From the NCBI GenBank assembly GCA_964573995.1, contig CAZNLH010000008.1, forward strand, positions 18,978 through 82,977: a stretch of DNA of 64,000 nucleotides, in the 5' to 3' direction. Made by a program: the position numbers and the translations under genes. Positions 33,394 through 42,569 of the stretch are shown one piece after another (within the stretch, counting starts at the first letter, position 1; each line of letters starts with the position of its first letter). The notes beneath the pieces were generated by a model. That model saw only the letters and a list, made by a program, of their open reading frames with translations. It was not told the origin of the DNA and did no database searches. This stretch comes from CAZNLH01 sp964573995. Its GTDB lineage: Bacteria; Gemmatimonadota; CAZMKB01; CAZNLH01.

Positions 33394-36388
33394 GGTCTTC
33401 CCCGTAAATGATTTTCTTCAAGTAGGTAATCGCCGGCTTGGTGTTGATGTACTCGAGGACCTTGTATCCCCGAGCGCTCCTGGACTTCCTGGATACCTCG
33501 GAATCCGGGTCCTTCAGGTTGCCGAAGGTAATAGCCCGTGTCGGGCACGTCTGCGCGCAGGCAGGGATCACTTCGCCGTCTTTCACCTTTCGGTCCTCGT
33601 CCTTCGCCCGATCCTTCGCCGCAACGATCCTCTGTATGCAAAATGTGCACTTCTCCATCACCCCTTTATTCCTGACCGTAACATTGGGATTCAACTGGAG
33701 GTCCAGCGGCTTTGTGAAGTGGTAACTGAACCAGTTGAACCGTCGGACAGCGTACGGGCAATTATTCGCACAGTACCTGGTTCCCACACAACGATTGTAG
33801 ATCTGGGCGTTCAAGCCCTCGTGCGTGTGATACGTGGCATAAACCGGGCATACCGGCTCGCAGGGAGCATCCTCGCACTGCTGGCATGGGACCGGAATGA
33901 AGCGAACCTCACTGGGGCGCTCATGGTTATAATACCGTTCCACCCGGACCCAGGCCATCTCCCGCCCCTTCTTGTATTGTTCCGGCCCTATAACATAAAT
34001 GTTGTTCTCGGCGTAACAGGCGACCACGCAGGCACCGCACCCGATACAGGCATTCAGGTCGATCACCATGCCCCATCTATAATCAGGGTGCTTATAGGGG
34101 GAAAGGAGTTCCTTGAACTTGCGCTCCTCGTGGGCCGGCTCTCCCTGCCGCTTGGTGGTCATGTCCCGCAGTTCGGCGATATCGATCGTCTGTGCGATTC
34201 CACGTCCCTTATCGAAGGGGGTCCCTTCAGGCGTGGGGACCTCCACCCTCTCCTCCGTCTTTTTCAGTTGGACCTTGACGCAGAGGTAAGCGCTCTCCCC
34301 GGAGAGATCATCCACGGCGAGTGGAAGGAGTTCCATCGGGTTCACCCCAGTCCCGTCTGCGAAGCGACCGTACGCCCGATGCCCCTGGCCCATTGCAATG
34401 GCCACTGTCTCCTCGAGGGCTTGGTTGGAGATATAAACCGGCCCCTTGACCGCACCATAGGGGGAAGAGACGCTGAGGACATCTCCTTTCTTCAAGCCCA
34501 TCTTCCTCGACTTATCCTTTGAGACCTCTATGCACGTGCTCCACACATTTTGCAACATCGGATCCTGTAGTTCCTGCAGCCACGGCCTGTTCGCCCCCCG
34601 GCCGTCGTATCGCGCAAGGGATGGGTATACCATCAGGGTCGCCTCATTGCCCTCAAACTCACTGCCGGGTCGAGGTTCCGAACCCAACGTCCCCGAGGAC
34701 TCTATCCGTGGTCCCTCCCACTCGATGGTAAACGCCTTATCCGACAGAATGACCGGAGATGACTTCAACTCGCCGAAGAGACCCCCGCGCCTCAACACAT
34801 CTTCCCAGAACTTCCGGAACCCCCCTGTTTCATCATGCTTACGTGCGATTTCCTTCCAGGAATCCATCAGGAAATTGTAATAACTCTTATACTTCGCAAG
34901 CCCTGAGTGCTCACCGACGGAACGGCGTGAGATCTCGATCAGGAGGTCACCGGTGTGCTTCGAATCGCCGAGGGGCCTGATCATGGGCTGCAATAGTCCA
35001 CGGACCATGTCGGACGGCTCATAATCATCCCACGACTCGAGAGAATGGTGGATGGGAAGGATATAGCCGCTCGCGCTCGTCGTCTCCGTTAACGTCTCAT
35101 CACACGATACCACGGTTTTCACCTCACCGAGCCCCCCCAGAAAACCGGCTGAAGGAGGTAGGGAATAGACCGGGTTCACGCCATCGACGATAAGCAGGTC
35201 TATCCTCCCGCTCCTCATCCGCTCTATCAGTTCGGAGACGGATCCCCGCCGCCCTGATAATGATACGGGGCCATGGTCGGGGAGGTCGATCGTCTTACCG
35301 TAGTTGCCGAGGTAATAATTCAGGACGTTCACCGCCACGTTATTCCTGGTGGAGTTTGAGCCGCTCGACTCGGCGCTCCCGGGGAGTATCAACGAACGCC
35401 TCGAAACGGCGATGAGCCTCGCTACCGACCTCAGCCTGTCTTCAGCAACACCGGTAAGGCGGGTGACGTTCTTGGGGTCATACGGCCCGACGAGATGCCT
35501 CAATGAGTCACGATCGATAGTAGTAGAAGGGGGCCTGAGCCCGTCTTCCTCGAGTATCTTCAATACTCCCAGTGCGAAGGCCCCGTATGTGCCCGGCCTT
35601 ATCAGCACCATCTCGTCGGCGTTGGCAGCCGTGAGAGACTGCCGGGGAGAGACAACCACCATCTTGCCCAGTATTCCCTCCCGGTAACTCCGCATCATGG
35701 AAAAATCCCTGGCGTAGGTCATGGGCGAAATCCAGGTCTCCAGGAAGTCGGCCCCGAAAGAGACTACCAGGTCGGCCTCATTGAACCGGTACAGGGGTAA
35801 CAGCCCTCGGCCAAAACAGATCTCGTTCGCAGCCACCATGGATTTGTAAGAAATCGGCTCATACTCGTAGATACCGAATCCCGGGAGATCACGGCTCCAG
35901 ATGTCAATGAGCCTGGCCATCGTTCCGGACAGATGAGGAAATACGACCGCCGCTCGATCCAGGGAACCCTTCTCCTTCAACCCACGCACCTCTTCGGCTA
36001 TGCGCGCAAGCGCCTTCTCCCAACCTATCGATCCGAACTTTCCGTTCTCCGCTTTTACCAGCGGTTCTCTCACCCTGTCGGGGTTGTAGAGGCCCTGCAG
36101 GGCGGCCTGCCCGCGGGCGCACAGCACGCCCCTGTTCACCGGGTGCAGGGGGTTGCCTTCGATCTTTATCGGCCTACCTCCCATGCTGGCAACCACTATC
36201 CCGCAACCCGCCGGGCACTCCCTGCAGACCGATGCATACCAGTTTACAACCCCCGGGATGTACTCCTGTTGAGGAGTGACATGGGAGACCAGTCGCTTTA
36301 CAGGCTCCCTGGCACAACCTACGAGCGAGGCCAATCCCACGCTACCCATGACCTTCAGAAAAGCCCTTCTATCGAGATCGAAATCCAT
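33386..36388 (-). CDS. actB: Alternative complex III fused MopB-ferredoxin subunit ActB
   Basis: 1000 residues. The Tat signal RRAFLKVMG leads to GCAREP, then a MopB-like domain (about 45-720) that keeps CRECPAGCG and GVLCARGQAALQGLYNPDR cysteines, followed by a ferredoxin domain (about 760-1000) with CIGCGACVVACYAENN, CQQCEDAPCEPVCPV, CVGTRYCANNCPYAVRRF and CTFCIQRI...CAQTCPTRAIT. ActB is the electron-wire subunit of alternative complex III; in characterised examples the MopB part has no molybdenum. In the third motif Thr replaces a Cys (CVGTRYC), consistent with a [3Fe-4S] cluster as known for ActB. Confidence 0.95.
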   Translation of the reverse strand: MDFDLDRRAFLKVMGSVGLASLVGCAREPVKRLVSHVTPQQEYIPGVVNWYASVCRECPAGCGIVVASMGGRPIKIEGNPLHPVNRGVLCARGQAALQGLYNPDRVREPLVKAENGKFGSIGWEKALARIAEEVRGLKEKGSLDRAAVVFPHLSGTMARLIDIWSRDLPGFGIYEYEPISYKSMVAANEICFGRGLLPLYRFNEADLVVSFGADFLETWISPMTYARDFSMMRSYREGILGKMVVVSPRQSLTAANADEMVLIRPGTYGAFALGVLKILEEDGLRPPSTTIDRDSLRHLVGPYDPKNVTRLTGVAEDRLRSVARLIAVSRRSLILPGSAESSGSNSTRNNVAVNVLNYYLGNYGKTIDLPDHGPVSLSGRRGSVSELIERMRSGRIDLLIVDGVNPVYSLPPSAGFLGGLGEVKTVVSCDETLTETTSASGYILPIHHSLESWDDYEPSDMVRGLLQPMIRPLGDSKHTGDLLIEISRRSVGEHSGLAKYKSYYNFLMDSWKEIARKHDETGGFRKFWEDVLRRGGLFGELKSSPVILSDKAFTIEWEGPRIESSGTLGSEPRPGSEFEGNEATLMVYPSLARYDGRGANRPWLQELQDPMLQNVWSTCIEVSKDKSRKMGLKKGDVLSVSSPYGAVKGPVYISNQALEETVAIAMGQGHRAYGRFADGTGVNPMELLPLAVDDLSGESAYLCVKVQLKKTEERVEVPTPEGTPFDKGRGIAQTIDIAELRDMTTKRQGEPAHEERKFKELLSPYKHPDYRWGMVIDLNACIGCGACVVACYAENNIYVIGPEQYKKGREMAWVRVERYYNHERPSEVRFIPVPCQQCEDAPCEPVCPVYATYHTHEGLNAQIYNRCVGTRYCANNCPYAVRRFNWFSYHFTKPLDLQLNPNVTVRNKGVMEKCTFCIQRIVAAKDRAKDEDRKVKDGEVIPACAQTCPTRAITFGNLKDPDSEVSRKSRSARGYKVLEYINTKPAITYLKKIIYGEDLV

Positions 36389-36561
36389 GCGGCGATAGTT
36401 TCCTTATCCTAAGTATGTGAGGCAATAACAATGCAGGTCTAAGGCAAGGGTATCCCATCCCCTTCCAGAGGAGCCGGGATCCCTGCAACCGAGGCGGCCC
36501 GATCACCTCTTCATGCCCGCTTTGACGAGACATCAAAGATCCTCAATTCCGGCCATAACCA

Positions 36562-37077
36562 TCAATGATGACAGATGAAACAATCGATGCTGACCTTTCT
36601 CTCCTTGTGGCAATCGAGGCACCATCCCATTGTCAGGCTGGTTGCCTTCTCGACCTTCACCATCGTCTCCACCGGGCCGTGGCAGGTCTGACAACGGACG
36701 CCGGCATGAACGTGCCGCTTGTGGGTGAACCTGACAAAATCGGGGAGGTCATAGACCTTGATCCACTCGATCGGCTCCTTTTTCTCCCAGTACTCCGCCA
36801 GTTTCTTTACCCCGGGTTTGTCTGTGCCGATTACCTCGTGACAGCCCATGCACGTCTTTACGGTCGGCGCACCCGCCACCGGCGACCGGTCCGCGTAGAT
36901 ATGACAATAGAGACAGGCGATCTTGTAATCTCCGGCATGTATCTTGTGACTGAAGGCGATCGGCTGATCAAGAGAATCCTTCCTGTTCCCTCCAGAGCAT
37001 GCGCTTATAAGAAACAAGAGAAGGATTGCAGTACAGGTAACTTTAATGAGACCTTCGATTTCTAATCGCGAATCCAT
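36562..37077 (-). CDS. actA: Alternative complex III pentahaem cytochrome c ActA
   Basis: 171 residues. N-terminal hydrophobic segment with lipobox LISAC, then five CxxCH haem sites: CLYCH, CMGCH, CQTCH, CLDCH, CFICH. The core IAFSHKIHAGDYKIACLYCH, FVRFTHKRHVHAGVRCQTCH and MGWCLDCHKE is typical of ActA. ActA takes electrons from the FeS clusters of ActB. The start has no strong ribosome site. 173 bases separate it from actB; the set actABCDEF is in the canonical order. Confidence 0.93.
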   Translation of the reverse strand: MDSRLEIEGLIKVTCTAILLLFLISACSGGNRKDSLDQPIAFSHKIHAGDYKIACLYCHIYADRSPVAGAPTVKTCMGCHEVIGTDKPGVKKLAEYWEKKEPIEWIKVYDLPDFVRFTHKRHVHAGVRCQTCHGPVETMVKVEKATSLTMGWCLDCHKERKVSIDCFICHH

Positions 37078-37271
37078 TGTTACGCGGTAATCATCCCAGG
37101 AACAAAGGCATCCCCAAGGCGAAGGGTCAGCCTGCCGCGGGCATCTCCCTGCATGGAACAGCGGAAGCCACGGCTAAAAATTGCACTTTCCGGCCTGTTG
37201 TCCAGGGCATGTCTCCCACTGATTTTGCTCACCTTATGAATCGTGCGGACCACGTGAAAAGACCTTCAACA

Positions 37272-37910
37272 TCAGCCGTGATTGTACTTCAACGGGATGT
37301 GCTCGTGGGTCCCCTTGACCTTCCGCTCCTCCCAGTTGAAAGGCTTGTTGAAGGGGTTCTTCTCGTTGTGGCAGAGGGTGGTACAGGTGGATGAATCCGG
37401 CAGAACCAGGCCTACGGCCTTTAAATCGTCCAGTTTGAAGTCCTTGTTCTGGAACGTCATGAAGCCCTTTGCGAGATATCCCTTTCCGGGACCGTGGCAG
37501 ACCTCGCAACCTACGCCCGCCATCGCGGGTGTCTTTTCAATCGACACGAACCCCCCGGGCTTCCCATAACCGGTCGTATGACAGGGCAGGCATGTCTTGT
37601 CCGTTGTATAGTCCTTGTCGGGATCGAATCCGGCCTTCTTCTTGGCCTCCGCCCTGGCACCGGGTTTGAGAATCTCGAATGATTGAGCCATCCTCGTCTC
37701 TTTCCAAGTCTTGTATTGCTTCAAGTGGCACATCTTGCACTTCTTGCTGCCGACGTACTCCCACTTATCCGAGGATTTTGAAGTGGTATCGTTGCAGTTC
37801 GCTTGGGCCCATGCGCCGGAGATGAAGAACAGGGCGAGAGCAAACAGGATGAAGGACCCGATTCGCTTGATGCGATTGAGGCTCGGGGCGGGGTTTTGCT
37901 TCACGTTCAT
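37272..37910 (-). CDS. Cytochrome c554-like multihaem cytochrome
   Basis: 212 residues with a cleavable signal peptide (IGSFILFALALFFISGAWAQA). Haem sites: CKMCH (in KKCKMCHLKQYKTWKETRMA, the c554-type start), CLPCH, CEVCH and one CTTLCH that has three residues between the cysteines. CxxCH occurs three times, so the protein binds three haems and perhaps a fourth through CX3CH. The ATG at 37910 follows AAGGAGTGG; the upstream start at 37955 is less likely. It could deliver electrons to or accept them from the act-type complexes 200 bases downstream; direct evidence is lacking. Confidence 0.85.
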   Translation of the reverse strand: MNVKQNPAPSLNRIKRIGSFILFALALFFISGAWAQANCNDTTSKSSDKWEYVGSKKCKMCHLKQYKTWKETRMAQSFEILKPGARAEAKKKAGFDPDKDYTTDKTCLPCHTTGYGKPGGFVSIEKTPAMAGVGCEVCHGPGKGYLAKGFMTFQNKDFKLDDLKAVGLVLPDSSTCTTLCHNEKNPFNKPFNWEERKVKGTHEHIPLKYNHG

Positions 37911-38096
37911 CGTTCCACTCCTTCGATTGGTTGAAAGTTGAGGGGCCTGCGCCAATAGAAGACGATATAAAAATCGGCGCAGTGTTTAATCGAAGCAGGC
38001 GTTCGTATAAACGACAGCCCCTTTCCCTGGTAAACGACTCGCGACAAACTATAACAAGGCGGGAAAAAAATCAAGTCCTTTTATCAATTTTCCCGA

Positions 38097-38125
38097 TTGA
38101 CAAAGATTGTCCTCTTTGGTAGGTT
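38097..38125 (+). promoter_or_regulatory. Candidate promoter of the oligopeptide ABC genes
   Basis: TTGACA (38097-38102), 17 bases, TAGGTT (38120-38125). The -35 is perfect and the -10 weak. The binding-protein ATG is at 38237. Confidence 0.45.
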
Positions 38126-38236
38126 ATAGGACAATCGATAAGCCAGCCGGCTGCACGGGCACAAAGGAGCCAGCGGGCGAACGACCCATCCATCGGGCCT
38201 GGAAGCGAGAGATCTCAAAGGAGGGGAACACAGATC

Positions 38237-39952
38237 ATGTGGCGCAGACTTTACATCCTGCTCGGAACGGCGATCCTCGTAACGCTCAACCTCTCATGTT
38301 CCGGCAAGGGACACGTGGAAAAGACCGGGACCACGGAACAGGGAGAGGCCGTCCTGCCGAACGAAGGCGAACCGGTAGAGGGGGGATGGGTGTTCCGCCG
38401 CCTGGCAGGGGAGCCCAACACCCTGAACCCGATCTATTCCTCTTCAACATACGACATGGAGGTGACCTCCCTTCTCTTCGACGGCCTGATCAATATCAGT
38501 ATCGATCTCCAGCCCGAGATCAACAAGGCCGCCTGCGACTCCTATACCATCTCGGAAGACAAGCGCGTATATACCTATTACCTGAACCACGAAGCGCACT
38601 GGCAGGACGGGTACCCGGTTACCTCGGAAGACTACCGCTTCAACTACGACGTGATCATGGACCCGAAAAACAGGGCCGTTGCCGCCCGGTCATCGCTCAT
38701 GGAGATAGAGAAGGTAGAGACACCCAACGATTACACGCTCAGGGTGACCATGAAGGAACCGATTGCAACGGGTATATGGAAATCGTCCTTGGGCGCACTG
38801 CCGAAACATTACTTCGACGCTGAAAAGAAGGAGGTCGAGGCCAGGGGCGAAAAATACGAGATCAGGGACTCGAAGTTCAACCGCGAGCCCATAGGAAACG
38901 GACCGTACCGCTTCGTCTCCTGGGACGCCGGGGCCTCTATTGTAGTGGAGCGGTGGGACGGCTATAACGGCAAAAAACCTTATATCCGGAAGTTCATCCA
39001 CAAGATCATCCCGGACGACAACGTCGCCCTCAACGCGCTGAAGGCCGGAGAGATCGACGAGATGCAGGGGACAGCCGAACAGTACATCAACATGACGAAC
39101 ACACCGGAGTTCACAGACCGGGCAATAAAGAGGAAAGTCGACACCTGGAACTCGGGCCACGTGGGCTGGAACATGGATGGCTCCAACCCGTTCTTTACCG
39201 ACATCCGGGTCAGGCAGGCCATGACGATGGCCGTAGACATTGATGCCATAATAAAGAATATCTATTACGGCCTCAGAAGGCCCGCACTCGGGATATTCCA
39301 TTACAACCACTGGTGTTACAACCCGGATATCAAGCGACTCCCGTACGATCCGCAGCAGGCTCGGGAACTGCTGACGGAAGCGGGCTGGGTGGATACCAAC
39401 AACGACGGGACAAGGGACAAGGACGGGCAGGAGTTCAAATTCGAGTTCCTATGCCCGCAGTCGGAGTCGGCGGTCGAGATCGCTACGATACTCAAGAATT
39501 ACTGGGAGAAGATCGGCGTCAACGCGGACCTGAGGACGCTCGAATGGGCAACCTTCATGCAACGCGTCCAGTCCCACGACTTCCAGGCGGAACTCTCAGG
39601 ATGGGGTGCCGGTGTCGACCCTGATTTCTCCTACAACGTCTGGCACTCGAGCCAGTACGCCACGGGCCGCAACTACGGAGGCTACAAGAACGCGACCGTG
39701 GACAGCCTCTTCGAGGCCGGAAGGCGCGAATTCGACAGGGAAAAGAGGAAGGAGATCTACCAGGAGATCTCGAAGTTGATCTACGAGGACCAGCCATACG
39801 TCTTCCTGACGTTCCGGAGTTTCCTCTACTTCCAGAGCAAGCGGCTCATGGGGGTCAAGATCAGCCCACGGGGTCCTTACCTCTTTAACCCGGGGATGCT
39901 CGACTGGTGGATCCCAAAGGAATACCAGACATTCTCGAGGCAGGCATCCTGA
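38237..39952 (+). CDS. Family 5 extracellular peptide-binding lipoprotein
   Basis: 571 residues. Signal with lipobox NLSCS (Cys near residue 20), then the SBP_bac_5 fold: EPNTLNPIYSSSTYDMEVTSLL, VTSEDYRFNYDVIMDPKN, IGNGPYRFVSWDAGASIVVERWDGY, DIRVRQAMTMAVDIDAII and KLIYEDQPYVFLTFRS. Such proteins capture oligopeptides, dipeptides or other solutes for an Opp/Dpp-type importer. A strong ribosome site, AAAGGAGGGG, is present. The permease gene begins one base after the stop codon. The ligand cannot be told from sequence. Confidence 0.93.
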   Translation: MWRRLYILLGTAILVTLNLSCSGKGHVEKTGTTEQGEAVLPNEGEPVEGGWVFRRLAGEPNTLNPIYSSSTYDMEVTSLLFDGLINISIDLQPEINKAACDSYTISEDKRVYTYYLNHEAHWQDGYPVTSEDYRFNYDVIMDPKNRAVAARSSLMEIEKVETPNDYTLRVTMKEPIATGIWKSSLGALPKHYFDAEKKEVEARGEKYEIRDSKFNREPIGNGPYRFVSWDAGASIVVERWDGYNGKKPYIRKFIHKIIPDDNVALNALKAGEIDEMQGTAEQYINMTNTPEFTDRAIKRKVDTWNSGHVGWNMDGSNPFFTDIRVRQAMTMAVDIDAIIKNIYYGLRRPALGIFHYNHWCYNPDIKRLPYDPQQARELLTEAGWVDTNNDGTRDKDGQEFKFEFLCPQSESAVEIATILKNYWEKIGVNADLRTLEWATFMQRVQSHDFQAELSGWGAGVDPDFSYNVWHSSQYATGRNYGGYKNATVDSLFEAGRREFDREKRKEIYQEISKLIYEDQPYVFLTFRSFLYFQSKRLMGVKISPRGPYLFNPGMLDWWIPKEYQTFSRQAS

Positions 39953-41275
39953 ATGACCACATACATCCTCAAGCGGCTGTTCTATATCATACCGACACTC
40001 TTCGGGATCACTCTGGTGACCTTCGTCATCATGCAACTCGCGCCCGGCGATCCCGCCAAACTACAAATGAGCGGTGGCGTGCTGGATGAAAAGGCCTCGA
40101 GGGAGATCTACGAATCGATGCGCAGGGCATACGGCCTCGACCTGCCAAAGGTACTGAACTTCAACGTGCTCACGGTGGAGCGGGACATCGAAGCCTTGAA
40201 GGCGGCTTTTTCGTCGGAGGGGCTGGAAGGAAAGACAGTCGAAAAGGTCACCTCCCGTCTCAAGAAGGCCAATGTCACATCCCTTGAGGCATTGCACAGG
40301 GAAGTCCTCGACACCGGGAACCCGGAGGGACTGAGGACTCACTTTGCCGACATCTTCATCTACATCGAAAGTCTGAACGTGGGCTACGACGAGCCGCTCG
40401 AGACAAAGATAGACCGGATCTCAAAGTGGTGGAAAATCAACGGGGATGAATACACATACGGGGGCTTCGATCGAGCCTTGATGGTGCTCACGAAGAGCCA
40501 GTACCCAATGTGGCTCATCCACGCTATGACACTCGATTTCGGCGAATCTTACCATGACAAGCGACCCGTCTTCGACAAGATAATCGAGAGGCTCCCGGCC
40601 ACCATCCAACTCAATTTCATCGCCATGGTCATCGGCATAGTGATCGCCATCCCGCTTGGCATCCTGTGCGCCGTCAAGAGGGGGACGTATTTCGACAAGG
40701 TCACGGGCTTCATACTCTACATCCTGTACTCCCTGCCGAACTTCTGGATCGCGCTCCTTCTCATACTCCTCTTCTCCGTCAAACTCGGGTGGCTTCCCCT
40801 CACGGGCATAAAGAGTTTCGGTTACGCGGGGTTCGATCTGGCCGGGAAGTTCTGGGACCGTGCCTTGCACCTGGTGCTGCCGGTCATCTGCATGACATAC
40901 GGGGGCCTTGCATACGACTCGAGGTTCACCCGCGGGTCCCTCCTCGAGATCATCAGGCAGGACTACATCAGGACCGCACGGGCGAAGGGGCTCCCGGAGA
41001 GGACGGTCATCGGCAAGCACGCCCTGCGAAATGCACTGATCCCCCTGGTCACACTCTTCACATTCATCCTCCCTTACTTGATCGGGGGTTCGATCATCAT
41101 AGAGATGATCTTCTCCTGGCCCGGCACGGGGCTCCTCCTCTTCCAGTCGATCTTGACGAGGGATTACAACGTGGTGATGGGGATCAGTTTCCTGTCGGCC
41201 GCCCTGATATTGTTCAGCATGCTGTTGGCCGATATACTATACGCGATCGTCGATCCAAGGGTGACCTATGATTGA
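39953..41275 (+). CDS. Opp/Dpp-type ABC permease, first subunit, with large insertion
   Basis: 440 residues, against about 310-340 for usual OppB/DppB. The first helix (KRLFYIIPTLFGITLVTFVI) and LAPGDPAK are standard; the core resumes near residue 205 (IERLPATIQLNFIAMVIGIV) and includes FTRGSLLEIIRQDYIRTARAKGLPE, the EAA-type ATPase contact loop. Between them lies an insertion of about 110 residues with many charged residues, probably an extra periplasmic domain. It abuts the binding-protein gene directly and overlaps the second permease gene by eight bases. Confidence 0.93.
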   Translation: MTTYILKRLFYIIPTLFGITLVTFVIMQLAPGDPAKLQMSGGVLDEKASREIYESMRRAYGLDLPKVLNFNVLTVERDIEALKAAFSSEGLEGKTVEKVTSRLKKANVTSLEALHREVLDTGNPEGLRTHFADIFIYIESLNVGYDEPLETKIDRISKWWKINGDEYTYGGFDRALMVLTKSQYPMWLIHAMTLDFGESYHDKRPVFDKIIERLPATIQLNFIAMVIGIVIAIPLGILCAVKRGTYFDKVTGFILYILYSLPNFWIALLLILLFSVKLGWLPLTGIKSFGYAGFDLAGKFWDRALHLVLPVICMTYGGLAYDSRFTRGSLLEIIRQDYIRTARAKGLPERTVIGKHALRNALIPLVTLFTFILPYLIGGSIIIEMIFSWPGTGLLLFQSILTRDYNVVMGISFLSAALILFSMLLADILYAIVDPRVTYD

Positions 41276-42377
41276 TAAAAAACACTATAAGACCGGCTTC
41301 CCGAAGTCGGATGAGGGCCTGACCCTGATGGGTGGAGTGGAAGGGGACGTAAACGGGGTGGGCATCGAGGGGCCCACTTCCAGCAAGCCCAGGAGTTACA
41401 GGTCCATCTTCTGGAAGCAGTTCAAGAAGGACAAGTTCGCCGTTGCCGCCCTGTACGTGATCGGGTTGCTCTGCGTGGTAGCCCTCCTCTCACCATATAT
41501 AGCCACCAACAAGCCCTATATCTACCGGACGGGAGGCAAGGCTTACTATCCGGCCTTCGTAGACTACCCCCAGTTCCTCAGGAAGGACTGGGACTACCTC
41601 AGGGACCACCCGGAATCGGAGGATGCCCAGGCGATCTTCGCGCCCGTCCCATACGATCCCCTTTCGCAATCACTGACCGAGCGCCTTTCCGCACCCTCGA
41701 GCCGCCACTGGTTCGGAACGGACAACCTGGGAAGGGACGTCCTATCCAGGATGATCCATGGGACCGGCCTCTCCCTGCGGATAGGCTTTATAGCGGTCGG
41801 TATTGCGACGTTCATCGGCCTCATCCTCGGATCTATCGCGGGATTCTACGGTGGATGGGTCGATATCCTCGTCTCACGCCTTATCGAGGTCTTCATGTGC
41901 TTCCCATTCTTCTTCCTCATCCTCATCGTGATCGCCTTTCTCCCTCCAAGGATCGAGAACATCATGATCGCAATCGGCGTCGCGACGTGGCCGGGGATAG
42001 CCAGGTACGTGCGCGCCGAATTCCTGAAGAACAAGGAGGAGGACTTCGTCGCCGCTGCCCGTGCTCTGGGATACAGCGACGCCCGGATTATATTCAGGCA
42101 TGTACTGCCCAATTCCCTAACCCCGGTACTCGTCTCCATCAGTTTCCGGGTCGCAGGGGCGATCCTCAGCGAGGCGGCACTGTCATTCCTCGGCTTCGGC
42201 GTCCAGCCCCCCACGCCGAGTTGGGGGAACATACTATCACTCGCCAAGGTCTACATCGAGACCGCATGGTGGCTTGCCCTGTTCCCCGGCATCGCCATAT
42301 TCATCACCGTCACGGCCTATAACCTGATCGGCGAGGGCGTTAGGGACGCCGCCGACCCGAAACTGATGCGGGCCTGA
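41268..42377 (+). CDS. Opp/Dpp-type ABC permease, second subunit
   Basis: 369 residues. N-terminal soluble region of about 50 residues, then TM1 and a long periplasmic loop of about 75 residues (NKPYIYRTGGKAYYPAFVDY onward), then the permease core: HWFGTDNLGRDVLSRMIHGTGLSLRIGF, GSIAGFYGGWVDILVSRLIEVFMCFP and the EAA loop ARALGYSDARIIFRHVLPN. It pairs with the preceding permease. No ATP-binding subunits follow; ATPases must be encoded elsewhere. Confidence 0.93.
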   Translation: MIDKKHYKTGFPKSDEGLTLMGGVEGDVNGVGIEGPTSSKPRSYRSIFWKQFKKDKFAVAALYVIGLLCVVALLSPYIATNKPYIYRTGGKAYYPAFVDYPQFLRKDWDYLRDHPESEDAQAIFAPVPYDPLSQSLTERLSAPSSRHWFGTDNLGRDVLSRMIHGTGLSLRIGFIAVGIATFIGLILGSIAGFYGGWVDILVSRLIEVFMCFPFFFLILIVIAFLPPRIENIMIAIGVATWPGIARYVRAEFLKNKEEDFVAAARALGYSDARIIFRHVLPNSLTPVLVSISFRVAGAILSEAALSFLGFGVQPPTPSWGNILSLAKVYIETAWWLALFPGIAIFITVTAYNLIGEGVRDAADPKLMRA

Positions 42378-42569
42378 ATCCTTCCCAGAGATCAGTCCCC
42401 CCCGGCTACAAGATAAAGAGGTGAACCCTCCAAGATTCCACGTTCCTTATGCGTCTATAAAGGGTGTAGAACATCCCGGCCTCTTGCACGCCCATCTCCG
42501 CTCCTTCTGCGATAGATGAAGGTGCCGGATGGAGCAATTGGCCTGACAAACACATTAAAGGGGGTAAAG

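Noticed and set aside
33362..34522. Plus-strand open frame of 386 codons within actB
   Set aside because: It is antisense to the ferredoxin part of ActB, which has all its cluster cysteines, and has no recognisable protein features.
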